From contig NZ_FUZU01000005.1 in the NCBI RefSeq assembly GCF_900167975.1, positions 5,001 to 69,000 of the forward strand: 64,000 nucleotides of DNA, given 5' to 3'. Positions 47,329-56,735 of this stretch are shown here, piece by piece. Positions within the stretch are counted from its first letter, which is position 1. The number at the start of each line of letters is the position of its first letter. A program made the position numbers and the translations under genes. The notes under the pieces are model-generated. The model saw only the letters and a program-made list of their open reading frames with translations, was not told where the DNA came from and ran no database searches. The DNA comes from Ohtaekwangia koreensis (lineage in GTDB: Bacteria > Bacteroidota > Bacteroidia > Cytophagales > Cyclobacteriaceae).

Positions 47329-49341
47329 ATGAATTTTACCTGTATGCAACGGAGGTACACCGCTGTGCTTCTGTTTAGTTTTTCATGCTCTTATCTCCCT
47401 GCTCAAGATCTTGATTCACTTCTCAACCTCAATGCTTTCACCCAGGAGAGTGATCTGCAAAAAATCCTTAATAAAAACGTAACGGTTTCATCGCAGAAAC
47501 TTTCGTCTCGAGAAACGCCCGGCATCCTCAGCATCATTACGGCAGAGGAAATTCAAAACAGTGGCGCGCGCGACATGATTGACGTGCTTCGTCTTGTACC
47601 CGGTTTTGATGTGATGCAGGATCTTCAATTTGTAATGGGCATCGGTCTTCGTGGTAGCTGGGCAAATGAAGGTAAAGTACTCGTGATGCTCGATGGCCAG
47701 CCGTTCAACGATCTGCTATACCAATCCGTTGCTGTTGGCAATCGTTTTCCAATAGATGCTGTAGAAAGAATTGAAATTATCCGTGGACCGGGATCCGCTA
47801 TATATGGAGGCTCCGCAGAATATGGTGTAATCAATATCATTACGAAAGCAGCCGAGAGCCTGGATGGTGTTATAGTATATGGCACAGGAGGTTTTCATGC
47901 CGATGCGGTAGGTCGCGCGAATGCCGGTGTTATGGCCGCTCAAAAATCAGATATATTCTCGTGGGATCTTTCAGCCTTTAAAGGATCAGGAATTGTAAGT
48001 GATGCCAAACATCACACTGATCCTATACAGAATTCTTACAATGGAAATTCAGACTATACCGATCAGGATTTGTCAAATGTATCGCAGGCAGATCCAATAA
48101 ATATAAATTTGGGATTAAAATATAAGGGCGTTTCTTTCCGTGCCATGTACGATGCATTTGAGACATCCGATCCATCGGTAAACGTTTCTTTTAAGAGTCT
48201 TTTTACAGACCTGCGGTATACCTGGCAGGTAAGTGATAAACTCAAGCTGACTCCACAGATAAAATTTATGCAGCAGCGTCCCTGGACATACGGTCCGAAA
48301 GAAAATCGAAGTCCTGATTTTGAGGTGCAGGCAACGCGTATATATTCACAAGTAGATGGACAATATGAAGCTTCCCGTAAGGCAAGTATAAATTTTGGTG
48401 CTATTTACTTTAGCGACCATGGCGATTACGAAACAGTTCTGAATACATTTACTGGAGATCGTTCGCTTACACTTTCAAATTATGCGTTCTATGCGCAGGC
48501 ATTGTTCAAGCACCGTCTGGCAAATGCTACCATCGGTTTCCGTTACGAGAAGAATAATCGCTATGGCGGAGCCTTCGTGCCTCGCCTGGCGCTCACCAAG
48601 AAAATAGAAAACTTCCACTTTAAGGTTTTATACAGTCAGGCATTTCGCGCGCCATCGCTGCAGAATATAAATATAGCCTTGGGCGGGAAAATAAAGCCAG
48701 AGAAATCTGATGTGTTTGAGCTTGAACTTGGGTATCAGTTCACACCAGAAATGTTGCTCGCTATAAATGCGTTTAGTATCAGTACACGCAATCTTATGAT
48801 CTATGGATCGCAAGGAGAGGATGAGACATTCGAAGAATGGTACGAGAACTCCCAAAAGAGTGGGAGCAAGGGAATTGAGTTTGTATATACTATACGCCAG
48901 AAAGTATGGTACGCAAACCTGACCTACTCCTTTAGTCAGGCAATCAAAAATAACTCGGTAGAGGTTTACAATGTCTCACAAACCATTAAACAATATGTTG
49001 GTTTTCCTTCGCACAAAGTAACGTTGAATACCAATTTCAGTTTAACCTCAAGGCTTACCATTAATCCTACCTTTATTTATGCGAGCACGCGGTATGCCTA
49101 CACAACCGTAGATGATGAAGGCAATGCAATCAGTACGGCATTGGATCCATATATACTTACCAATGCGTTTCTTAACTATAAGAATATCCTTCCGGGTCTA
49201 ACAGGTGGTATTGGGGTATACGACATACTGAATGAACGTCCCGCTACACCACAAGCGTATAACGGAGGCTATGCGCCAATACCGGGAAGAAGCCGCGAAT
49301 ATGTAGTTAAACTTTCGTACCAGATTAATTTCACGAAATAA
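47329..49341 (+). CDS. TonB-dependent outer membrane receptor
   Basis: The protein is 670 residues from ATG 47329 (or 665 from ATG 47344; the frame is open from TTG 47275). A signal peptide ends near PAQ, then comes a plug domain (SRETPGILSIITAEEIQNSG, RGPGSAIYGGSAEYGVINIIT) and a 22-strand-type barrel ending in a C-terminal aromatic-rich strand. No carboxypeptidase-like N-terminal extension is seen, so it is not of the SusC type. It lies 3 nt before a YfiR-family gene. The ligand is not evident. Confidence 0.88.
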   Translation: MNFTCMQRRYTAVLLFSFSCSYLPAQDLDSLLNLNAFTQESDLQKILNKNVTVSSQKLSSRETPGILSIITAEEIQNSGARDMIDVLRLVPGFDVMQDLQFVMGIGLRGSWANEGKVLVMLDGQPFNDLLYQSVAVGNRFPIDAVERIEIIRGPGSAIYGGSAEYGVINIITKAAESLDGVIVYGTGGFHADAVGRANAGVMAAQKSDIFSWDLSAFKGSGIVSDAKHHTDPIQNSYNGNSDYTDQDLSNVSQADPININLGLKYKGVSFRAMYDAFETSDPSVNVSFKSLFTDLRYTWQVSDKLKLTPQIKFMQQRPWTYGPKENRSPDFEVQATRIYSQVDGQYEASRKASINFGAIYFSDHGDYETVLNTFTGDRSLTLSNYAFYAQALFKHRLANATIGFRYEKNNRYGGAFVPRLALTKKIENFHFKVLYSQAFRAPSLQNINIALGGKIKPEKSDVFELELGYQFTPEMLLAINAFSISTRNLMIYGSQGEDETFEEWYENSQKSGSKGIEFVYTIRQKVWYANLTYSFSQAIKNNSVEVYNVSQTIKQYVGFPSHKVTLNTNFSLTSRLTINPTFIYASTRYAYTTVDDEGNAISTALDPYILTNAFLNYKNILPGLTGGIGVYDILNERPATPQAYNGGYAPIPGRSREYVVKLSYQINFTK

Positions 49342-49344
49342 GAT

Positions 49345-49854
49345 ATGAAGTATCTCAGATTGTCCATTGCCCTTTGCATGGTGATGTTTGCATTATCCGC
49401 TAAGGCACAGACTACAAACTACCACGTATATTCCTTGTTTGTTATCAATATAGCGAAGTATTCTTCATGGCCGGTACAGAATGGTGAGATGCAGATAACG
49501 GTATTGGGTAAATCAAAGATCTTTGAAGAGCTTTTAAAGCAAAATGGTAAAATTGTGAATGGAAGCATCGTCAAAGTAAGCCAGGTGGATAACGTTACTG
49601 CCATCGACCTTCCACATATACTATATATTGCCGATGGTAAGAGCGGAGCGCTGGATGACGTATTGAAATCCTTGCAGGGTAAACCTGTTATTATTATCTG
49701 CGAACGTGAAGGTCTCTTTAAAAAAGGTGCAGGCTTCAGCTTTGTAGTAATGGAAAATAGCACACTTCGATTCGATATCAACAACACTGAACTGGATAAG
49801 CGCCAGATTAAAGTGTCAAAAAATCTGTCTGCGCTGGCAAACCAATCTATATAG
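49345..49854 (+). CDS. YfiR family (DUF4154) periplasmic protein
   Basis: The 169-residue protein has a signal peptide (about 1-21, ending KAQ) and the YfiR/DUF4154 features: an early FVINIAKYSSWP, TVLGKSKIFEEL near 50, and FVVMENSTLRFDINNTEL near 132 followed by KVSKNLSALAN. YfiR in Pseudomonas is a periplasmic inhibitor of a c-di-GMP cyclase. The pairing with a TonB receptor 3 nt upstream recurs in Bacteroidota and Proteobacteria and usually includes a sensor. No cyclase is in this window. Confidence 0.85.
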   Translation: MKYLRLSIALCMVMFALSAKAQTTNYHVYSLFVINIAKYSSWPVQNGEMQITVLGKSKIFEELLKQNGKIVNGSIVKVSQVDNVTAIDLPHILYIADGKSGALDDVLKSLQGKPVIIICEREGLFKKGAGFSFVVMENSTLRFDINNTELDKRQIKVSKNLSALANQSI

Positions 49855-49884
49855 TTAAAACATACGCGGAGCGCGAGTCCCCAC

Positions 49885-50685
49885 TTACTGTAAGCGTACC
49901 AGGTAAGATTTTGGCCAAAGTTTTCCGGTAAGCAAAATTGCTTTTGATTTCGGATCGTACGCTATACCGTTTAGTACATCTGTATTGGGATACATACTTC
50001 TGATTTCATTTCCGATCGGAGAAAAGTCCAGGCGACCAGCAACTTTTCCGGTGGCGGGATCGATCTTCAGAATCCAATTGGTTTCATACACATTCGCATA
50101 TATATACCCATTTATATACTCAAGCTCGTTTAGCTTTTTTACACGCGTTCCGCCATCCATCACGGTAACCGTCTTTACGGGTTTAAGGCTCGTGGTATCC
50201 AGAAAGTATAGTTTCTCACTGCCATCACTCATGATCAGGTTTTTGGTGTCATGCGTAATGCCCCAGCCTTCCGTGTCGTATTTGAATTCACGAAGCTGTT
50301 TGTACGTGCGGGCATCGTATACAAATCCAACTTTGTTCTGCCATGTCAGGTGATAGATCTTATCATTTAAAACCGTAATGCCTTCACCAAAATACTGTCC
50401 CGGTAATGTTACTTTTTTATCATGCTGCCCCGAACCCGGATTTACTTCCGCAATCCAGGAATGATTGTTCTGTCCTGTACTTTCAAGAATCTTATTTTGA
50501 TAGATGGTTAACCCCTGAGTATACGCTTCTGAATTGTGTGGTAACGTACTGATAACAGTATAATGAAGCGATAGGCTATCGCGTACGGGTTGATCTTCTG
50601 TACCCTTTTTATTCCCGCAGGAAGAGATTACAACACAATAACCGATAACGATCGACAGCCGCAGGAAATAGTTTTTCATTCGCAT
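49885..50685 (-). CDS. Glutaminyl-peptide cyclotransferase (plant-type, lipoprotein)
   Basis: The 266-residue protein has a lipoprotein signal (SSC, Cys23) and a beta-propeller glutaminyl cyclase domain, which converts N-terminal Gln to pyroglutamate. Conserved are YTQGLTIYQNKILESTGQ near 57, FGEGITVLNDKIYHLTWQNK near 100, WGITHDTKNLIMSDGSEKL near 142 and LNGIAYDPKSKAILLTGK near 237. It runs opposite to its neighbours. Met3 is an alternative start. Confidence 0.88.
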   Translation of the reverse strand: MRMKNYFLRLSIVIGYCVVISSCGNKKGTEDQPVRDSLSLHYTVISTLPHNSEAYTQGLTIYQNKILESTGQNNHSWIAEVNPGSGQHDKKVTLPGQYFGEGITVLNDKIYHLTWQNKVGFVYDARTYKQLREFKYDTEGWGITHDTKNLIMSDGSEKLYFLDTTSLKPVKTVTVMDGGTRVKKLNELEYINGYIYANVYETNWILKIDPATGKVAGRLDFSPIGNEIRSMYPNTDVLNGIAYDPKSKAILLTGKLWPKSYLVRLQ

Positions 50686-50907
50686 TTAATAATTAACTTC
50701 GAAAAGAAATAAAATTATCGCTAATACCCAACAGGAGTTTTACAGAATAGTCATACCGCCCGGTAATCGTGTGGCCCGTTGAATGTTAATGGCTCTGACA
50801 AACGCTTACCTGTTATACGGGATGTTCTCTTGGTGTATGTTATTCGTTGAATTTGACGATTAGTCGTTTCACAAGTTCTTTATCTTTACAATCAACCCCA
50901 TAAAAAG

Positions 50908-51843
50908 ATGTACTCCACCCCTCTGAAAAATTTACGCTACCGATGGCTATGCCCCGGTATACAGAACACCATTTGCATCGCGCTAACCCGACACTTCTTC
51001 GTTCTCCTCTTCAGTTTATGCGTGGTGTCTCTACAGGCACAACAGTCGCAGACCATTAATTTTTATCTGACACCATCTATATCTGCGGAGTTGTTAAATA
51101 AGAATGGAACGTTCATTAAAGACTTCCTGGAAAAAGAGACAGGCCTTTCCATCAAGATGGTTATACCTTCTTCGTACGATGAAATGGTTGATTACTTTGG
51201 CGCGGATGGTTCATGCTTTGCTATTATGAGCAGCCAGAGTTATATACTTGCCAACAAGAAGCATGGCGCAGTAGTTAAACTTCGCACCGTACGATTTGGC
51301 CATTCGGTGTATTACGGACAGATTCTGACGCGTGCCTCTTCGGGTATAAAGACTATTAAAGATCTGCAGGGAAAATCAATTGCCTATACGGACGAACTTT
51401 CAACATCTGGATATTTATACCCTAAAAAAATGTTGGAGAAAAATAATGTGAAACCTTCCAAAGAAATCTTTGCCAAGAAACATGATGAAGTCGTGAAGCT
51501 GGTATACGAAGGTAAGGTCGATGCGGGTGCCGCATTTTATTCGCCACCGGCAACAGACGGAACCTTACGCGATGCCCGTGTTCGCATCAAGGATAAATAT
51601 CCGGATGTAGAGCAGAAAGTGATTACACTTGTAAAGACAGATGCTATACCCAATGATCCAATCGTGTTCTCTAAGAACTTTGATCCGGAAGCAGCCCGAA
51701 AGCTATACGTTGCCTTAGTAAAGCTGGCGAGCGAAGCGAAAGGGAAACAAACTCTACTCGAACTATACGGCACCGAAGGCTTCGTTAAAGCATCGGATGC
51801 TGATTACAATTCGCTGCGTGTCGTGATGGGAGTAACTCGGTAA
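50908..51843 (+). CDS. PhnD/phosphonate-binding-like periplasmic protein (orphan)
   Basis: The 311-residue protein has a long basic N-terminal part and a signal peptide (about 29-45, ending LQAQ), then a type II periplasmic binding fold of the PhnD family: DGSCFAIMSSQSYILANKKHG near 95, GKSIAYTDELSTSGYLYPKKML (in parts, near 156) and KVDAGAAFYSPPATDG near 204. Such proteins bind phosphate, phosphite or phosphonates, or serve as sensors. No ABC permease or ATPase lies near, so it may feed a sensor or an unlinked transporter. Confidence 0.82.
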   Translation: MYSTPLKNLRYRWLCPGIQNTICIALTRHFFVLLFSLCVVSLQAQQSQTINFYLTPSISAELLNKNGTFIKDFLEKETGLSIKMVIPSSYDEMVDYFGADGSCFAIMSSQSYILANKKHGAVVKLRTVRFGHSVYYGQILTRASSGIKTIKDLQGKSIAYTDELSTSGYLYPKKMLEKNNVKPSKEIFAKKHDEVVKLVYEGKVDAGAAFYSPPATDGTLRDARVRIKDKYPDVEQKVITLVKTDAIPNDPIVFSKNFDPEAARKLYVALVKLASEAKGKQTLLELYGTEGFVKASDADYNSLRVVMGVTR

Positions 51844-51852
51844 ATATTATAG

Positions 51853-52593
51853 CTATCCGGCTATCGTATGCATCGTGGCAACAAATGTCCAGATCAAAAC
51901 CCAATAGAATACAATAAAGAGTATTCGTATTAACAACGATTTGAAAATAACCAGCGCGAGATTTCCCTTGTAAAATTGTTTGTAAGCAATGATGAGGTAT
52001 AGTTGAAATACCAGCGAGAAGATCATCTCGTTTAAGCCGATGGTGTGCGGTGCAACCAGAAAAGCAGGTATAAATATCACAACCCGTAGAATGTTGGTTT
52101 GTCCGATCACGAAGGAATGAAGCACAAAGCTTTCAGCAAAATTATACCGTGAGCGTTTAAAGAAGATCCAGGCGAAGAAGGCAAGCAGCGGCAGAATTAA
52201 TATAAGACCGAGCATTTTTCCATGCTCGACCATAAATTGCATACTCTCCCGATAATAGGGAAGGGGAGGTTGCTTCGCAGAATTCGGATATGTCAGCGCT
52301 TCAAAGTAGCCACTTTTGTAGCCGATATAGGCTGAGAATGCCGTGGTGATTACTATAAAACTCAGCGGGTTAAAATACTTTTTCCGTTTACCTTCTATAT
52401 ACTGCAGTGCCACTATACCAGGTTTTGCAACAAGGTCTTTCATCAACAGAAAAAATCCTTTGTCGGCATGAGTAACTGCATGGATAAGTTCATGCGAAAG
52501 ATGAGGGATGGTGATACGATGCGTATCAGACTTCTGTCCACAGGCAGAACAAAACGTTCCTGCTATAGCAGCGTCACAGTTTTTACAATTCAT
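51853..52593 (-). CDS. DUF3667-family membrane protein with zinc ribbon
   Basis: The 246-residue protein begins with a CxxC/CxxC zinc ribbon (Cys3, Cys6, Cys15, Cys18) and then has the DUF3667 block THADKGFFLLMKDLVAKPG and YIEGKRKKYFNPLSFIVITTAF (in parts), followed by about four to five membrane helices. Function is unknown. It overlaps kdsB by 11 nt and is the last gene of the nfeD-kdsB unit. Confidence 0.85.
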   Translation of the reverse strand: MNCKNCDAAIAGTFCSACGQKSDTHRITIPHLSHELIHAVTHADKGFFLLMKDLVAKPGIVALQYIEGKRKKYFNPLSFIVITTAFSAYIGYKSGYFEALTYPNSAKQPPLPYYRESMQFMVEHGKMLGLILILPLLAFFAWIFFKRSRYNFAESFVLHSFVIGQTNILRVVIFIPAFLVAPHTIGLNEMIFSLVFQLYLIIAYKQFYKGNLALVIFKSLLIRILFIVFYWVLIWTFVATMHTIAG

Positions 52594-53332
52594 GTGAGGT
52601 TATGAGATTAAGGGCATGTTTAAGATCTTCCGGTGTATCAATCCCTACTGTCTCCTCCGCGGTTTCGGCAACCATAATTTTAAATCCATTTTCCAGCCAG
52701 CGCAACTGCTCCAATGATTCTGCTTTCTCCAATGACGAAACAGGAAGTATGGTAAGTTGCTGGAGTATATCTGCGCGATAGGCATACATGCCAATGTGTT
52801 TATAGAATGTATGCTTCGTCAGCCACTCTGCCTCTGGTATATTTCGAAGATGCGGAATGGTAGCGCGACTAAAGTATAATGCTTCATTCAGTTTGCTGAT
52901 CACAACTTTTACAAGGTTCGGATTGAACAGTTGTGTTGCATTGTCAATGGCTTTAATGAGCGTGGCTATTTCTGTTTTACCGTTGAGTCGCGATACGAGC
53001 AGTTCAATTTGTGATGGCTGTATAAAAGGCTCATCGCCTTGAATGTTGATCACATAATCATATATATCTTTTTGAAGCGACAATGCTTCGAAACAACGGT
53101 CAGTTCCACTCACATGACTTTCCTTGGTCATGCATACATCTCCACCAAAACTTTTAACGTGATCAAAAATTATAGTATTGTCGGTTGCAACGACAACGGC
53201 TGAAATGCCCGATGCTTTTTTTACCTGCTCGTATACACGTTGTATCATCGACTTACCAGCGATGTCTACCAATGGTTTCGCGGGGAAACGTGTGGAGGCA
53301 TAACGAGCTGGTATAACTCCTAAAATTCTCAT
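52583..53332 (-). CDS. kdsB: 3-deoxy-manno-octulosonate cytidylyltransferase (CMP-KDO synthetase)
   Basis: The 249-residue enzyme activates KDO with CTP for lipopolysaccharide inner core. The start VIPARYASTRFPAKPL, ATDNTIIFDHVKSFGG near 49, VINIQGDEPFI near 92 and KHIGMYAYR near 176 are diagnostic. It overlaps nfeD by 4 nt and DUF3667 by 11 nt. It shows that the organism makes LPS with KDO. Confidence 0.96.
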   Translation of the reverse strand: MRILGVIPARYASTRFPAKPLVDIAGKSMIQRVYEQVKKASGISAVVVATDNTIIFDHVKSFGGDVCMTKESHVSGTDRCFEALSLQKDIYDYVINIQGDEPFIQPSQIELLVSRLNGKTEIATLIKAIDNATQLFNPNLVKVVISKLNEALYFSRATIPHLRNIPEAEWLTKHTFYKHIGMYAYRADILQQLTILPVSSLEKAESLEQLRWLENGFKIMVAETAEETVGIDTPEDLKHALNLITSHEL

Positions 53333-54657
53333 GCAGATATTCTTTTTACTTTTAAAGATGTAGTTTCATCATCGACCACTTCAATCGCTTCACCTCTTTC
53401 TATATACTCTCCACGCGTAAAAGCATCATGGAGTTTATCGTTGATCATTACTTTCCCGCTAGGGCGTAATATAGTATGTGCTATACCTTGCTTTCCCTTC
53501 ATCGGTTCTTTGAAGCTGGCGGTAAATCCCTGGGAACTTTCTTGTGTATCGGTTAATGCAACGCGTTTGTAAATCCGTGTGTTGACGAGTTTCGCTCCTC
53601 CAACAAACAAGAGCACTGTACCACCGAGTATTCCTCCTATAGCAGCGGTGAGGGCAAGCAGTATATCGTTCATGTGCACGAACTCAAAATCGAAAGCGTC
53701 ATTGTTGATCATGATCAGCACGAGCGATCCGATAATAAGTGTAATGCCGGCAACACCTGCAACACCAAAGCCTGGAAGTATAAATACTTCAACTGCAATT
53801 AATCCGAGCCCGACAAAGAGCGCGATGATTTCCCAATGCTCAGCCAAGCCATTCAAATAGTAAGGCACCAGGTATAGGATCAGGGCGACAAGAGCGGCTG
53901 CACCTGCAAAGCCAATGCCGGGTGCTTGCATTTCAAAATATATACCTGCAATGATTACAAGAATGAGAAGCCCACTAATGAAAGGATTTAGAAAGAAGGT
54001 AATAACTTTATCTGTAGCGCTAAGTTCATAACGGTCGATGGTGTAGCCTGTAATTTTATTCCGGCTAAGGATCTCTTCTACAGACTCAACTTTTGCTTCG
54101 CAGTAACCATATTTGATCGCTTCCGATGTTGAGAAAGTAATGATCTGCCCTTCTTTCTTTATACTGTCCAGTACAACGCTTTCGTCTACCATACCTTCTG
54201 CAATACGCGGGTCTCGTTTATTTTCTTCCGCGGTAGCGCGCATGATCGAGCGCATATAGGATTGATATTTATCAGGAGCCTTGCCACCACTGCCATCCAC
54301 AACGGTAGCAGCACCAATGCTTGCGGCCGGTGACATATAAATACTATCACATGCAATGGAGATCAATGCTCCTGCGGAAGCAGCATCTGAGTTGATGAAT
54401 ACCCAAACCGGAATTTTAAACGCCATGATCTTGTCAACGATATCTTTTGCATCGGTGAGCACACCACCGTAGGTGTCCATCTCGATGATGACAACGTCAG
54501 CTTTTATTTCCTCAGCATGCTTCAGGGCGAGCTCAACGTAGCGCGTCATGCGGGGATCAATTTCATTTTTGATCTCCATTATCATCACCTTCTTCTGGGC
54601 AAAAGCCGAAACAGAAAGCATGATAAAGCAAAGCAGGAATACGGGCAGGCTCTTCAT
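53329..54657 (-). CDS. nfeD: NfeD-family membrane serine protease
   Basis: From ATG 54657 the protein has 442 residues: signal peptide (about 1-18), a ClpP-like protease domain with catalytic Ser in AASAGALISIACDSIYMSPAASIGA (in parts) and Lys in the GMVDESV region, then four to six membrane helices and a C-terminal OB domain ending ERGEAIEVVDDETTSLKVKR (in parts). The frame is open upstream to 54864, but that part overlaps the divergent gene and lacks signal features, so I reject it. No SPFH partner is adjacent. Confidence 0.92.
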   Translation of the reverse strand: MKSLPVFLLCFIMLSVSAFAQKKVMIMEIKNEIDPRMTRYVELALKHAEEIKADVVIIEMDTYGGVLTDAKDIVDKIMAFKIPVWVFINSDAASAGALISIACDSIYMSPAASIGAATVVDGSGGKAPDKYQSYMRSIMRATAEENKRDPRIAEGMVDESVVLDSIKKEGQIITFSTSEAIKYGYCEAKVESVEEILSRNKITGYTIDRYELSATDKVITFFLNPFISGLLILVIIAGIYFEMQAPGIGFAGAAALVALILYLVPYYLNGLAEHWEIIALFVGLGLIAVEVFILPGFGVAGVAGITLIIGSLVLIMINNDAFDFEFVHMNDILLALTAAIGGILGGTVLLFVGGAKLVNTRIYKRVALTDTQESSQGFTASFKEPMKGKQGIAHTILRPSGKVMINDKLHDAFTRGEYIERGEAIEVVDDETTSLKVKRISA

Positions 54658-54736
54658 GAATTTATTTTCCGATCCAAAGATCAATCTTTTTATACTTGCA
54701 CTAAAATAACCAGGGCATTTTGAAAAACCTTGCGAT

Positions 54737-55552
54737 TTGGGATGTTCACCAACTAAGAAGTTGATACAAAAACTGAAATATAAATTTTCGCATACCTTCA
54801 ACGGCATCATCTGGAATACAGTAGTGTTGCCGGAAGAAGAAACGATGCTGATAGAAGTGCGCAACCACGAGCAACGTCAGGTTATGTTTTCTGCATGGCA
54901 ATATGTACAGGATACATTTCGCTGGGAAGATGTGATGTTGGAGGAACCCTGGTGGATTAACCTCAACGCAGCAGCACACGGCATCATTCTCTTTACAATT
55001 TATCTTGATACGAGCAACCCTGACAAGAAAGGAATTCTTGCTTACTCAGCAAGTGATTTGAAATTACTTTGGTGGAATAATGATTTTTCGATCTCATCGA
55101 TCGAGGGAAGTAACGTATTGGGTATCTCCACGAAAATGGGAACGAAGGATGTGGTGCTTGATTTACTTTCAGGGAAGGAGATTCCGTCAACGCAATCTGC
55201 CCCGCAGCCATCGTCTGTAAAATTAGCAGACCCGTTTTTGAAGCCGTCACTTTATTATGAAGGAACTGCACATTTCAGTACGGTTAAAACATTTTTAGAG
55301 AGCAGACTAAATTTAATGCCGGTTGTTGCGTTGGAGTACTTGGAGCATGATTCAAAGATTTTGATCTCGTATTACACGAAGGAAAATGATCTGGCGAATT
55401 ATTTGTTAGTATTGTCACATGCAGGAGAGACACTGCTGCATGAAAAACTGGATGAGTCCTTAAAAGGAATCGGCCAGGATACTTTTTTCATCCTCTCAGG
55501 ATGCGTAATTTTCGTGAAGAATAAACGTGAGCTGATAAGTTATTTTTTATGA
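54737..55552 (+). CDS. DUF4905-like hypothetical protein
   Basis: The 271-residue protein resembles the DUF4905 proteins of Cytophagales by its start FSHTFNGIIWNTVV and a beta-propeller-like pattern (LLWWNNDFSISSIEGSNVLGI). It has no signal peptide. There is no ATG at a sensible place: TTG at 54737 or TTG at 54761 must serve. It is divergent from nfeD and overlaps the LysM gene by 4 nt. Function is unknown. Confidence 0.65.
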   Translation: MGCSPTKKLIQKLKYKFSHTFNGIIWNTVVLPEEETMLIEVRNHEQRQVMFSAWQYVQDTFRWEDVMLEEPWWINLNAAAHGIILFTIYLDTSNPDKKGILAYSASDLKLLWWNNDFSISSIEGSNVLGISTKMGTKDVVLDLLSGKEIPSTQSAPQPSSVKLADPFLKPSLYYEGTAHFSTVKTFLESRLNLMPVVALEYLEHDSKILISYYTKENDLANYLLVLSHAGETLLHEKLDESLKGIGQDTFFILSGCVIFVKNKRELISYFL

Positions 55553-56649
55553 TGAATGTATTGATATACGCGGGTGCTTTATTTTTTCAGCCGCACGCTC
55601 AGGACTCACTGGGCATTGAAACTGTAAATGGAAAAATCTTCGTTGTTCACCAGGTAGGTGAGAAGGAAACACTATATGGTATTTCGAAGCGCTATGGCAC
55701 AACCGTGGACGCTATTGTCCAATACAATCCAGCGGCAAGCGCAGGCTTGTCTATCGGACAAATTCTTAAAGTGCCTTATACGGCGAAGAGTACTGCATCC
55801 AACACGGCTGCTAAAACTACCGGAGGAATTATTCACGTAGTAGCTGCTAAAGAAACAATGTTCTCCATTTCAAAAGCATATGGTGTTTCGGTAGAGGATA
55901 TCCGACAGTGGAATAATCTCGCGGACAACTCCCTTACTATTGGACAGGAGATCGTGATCAAAAAAAGAAATACCGCGAGTACACCTGCAAATCAGTCCAC
56001 AACCACATCAACCCCAGCGGTTACAAATGCAGCCGGTACACATACAGTAGAACCAAAAGAAACGCTTTACTCCATCGCGAATAAATATGATATCACGGTT
56101 CAACAACTAAAAGAGTGGAACAATCTTCAGAGTAATGAACTTGATATTGGTCAGACTATTAATGTGAAGCAGCCTGCGCAAGGTACTTCTCCGGTGAGAA
56201 GAGATACTTCGGTAACAACGCAACAACCTGTTGTTACAGCACGTCAGACCACTACTACTACTACTACACAACCGGTTAAGAACGATCCGCCTCCTGTGAA
56301 GAATGATGCTCCTGTGAAGGAGCCTGTAAGAAATCCAACAACTGAAACTATACGTATCTCCGAGTCTGTAAAGAATGGTGATGAAATTTTAGAGAAAGGT
56401 ATAGCCGAGTTGATTGAAGGAACAGACGGAAACAGAAAGTATCTCGCACTACATCGCACGGCTCCGGTAGGAACAATTCTGAAAGTAAGAAACGAATTGA
56501 ATAACCGCGAAGTATTTGTACGCGTGATGGGTAAACTTCCGGATACAGCTTTAACCGATAAAGTAGTGATCAAGATTTCGAAATCAGCTTTCGACAGACT
56601 GGGCGCTATAGATCCGCGCTTTAGAGTTGAAGTGACTTATTATAAATAA
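55549..56649 (+). CDS. LysM peptidoglycan-binding protein with RlpA-like C-terminal domain
   Basis: The 366-residue exported protein has three LysM modules (about 30-77, 93-137, 165-208; each with KETLYSIA/YGISKRYG-like cores and NPAAS/WNNL), a Thr/Pro/Gln-rich linker with TTTTTT and VKN-type runs (about 210-270) and a C-terminal double-psi barrel like RlpA (about 278-366). It should bind glycan strands and may cleave or organise peptidoglycan. The start overlaps the DUF4905-like gene, so the two form one unit. Confidence 0.88.
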   Translation: MMNVLIYAGALFFQPHAQDSLGIETVNGKIFVVHQVGEKETLYGISKRYGTTVDAIVQYNPAASAGLSIGQILKVPYTAKSTASNTAAKTTGGIIHVVAAKETMFSISKAYGVSVEDIRQWNNLADNSLTIGQEIVIKKRNTASTPANQSTTTSTPAVTNAAGTHTVEPKETLYSIANKYDITVQQLKEWNNLQSNELDIGQTINVKQPAQGTSPVRRDTSVTTQQPVVTARQTTTTTTTQPVKNDPPPVKNDAPVKEPVRNPTTETIRISESVKNGDEILEKGIAELIEGTDGNRKYLALHRTAPVGTILKVRNELNNREVFVRVMGKLPDTALTDKVVIKISKSAFDRLGAIDPRFRVEVTYYK

Positions 56650-56661
56650 GAAACAGGTATT

Positions 56662-56700
56662 ATATAGGTGTATGCACAGCGTGTATACACCTATATTTTT
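56662..56700 (+). terminator. Terminator after the LysM gene
   Basis: A 12-bp perfect stem (56662-56673 with 56685-56696) with an 11-nt loop is followed by TTTTAT, 12 nt after the stop. Confidence 0.85.
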
Positions 56701-56735
56701 ATCGGAGAGATCCACGAGTAATAATCTCAACAACC

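Noticed and set aside
54658-54864. N-terminal extension of NfeD from 54864
   Set aside because: It overlaps the divergent DUF4905-like gene, lacks a signal peptide at its start, and a normal signal peptide begins at 54657.
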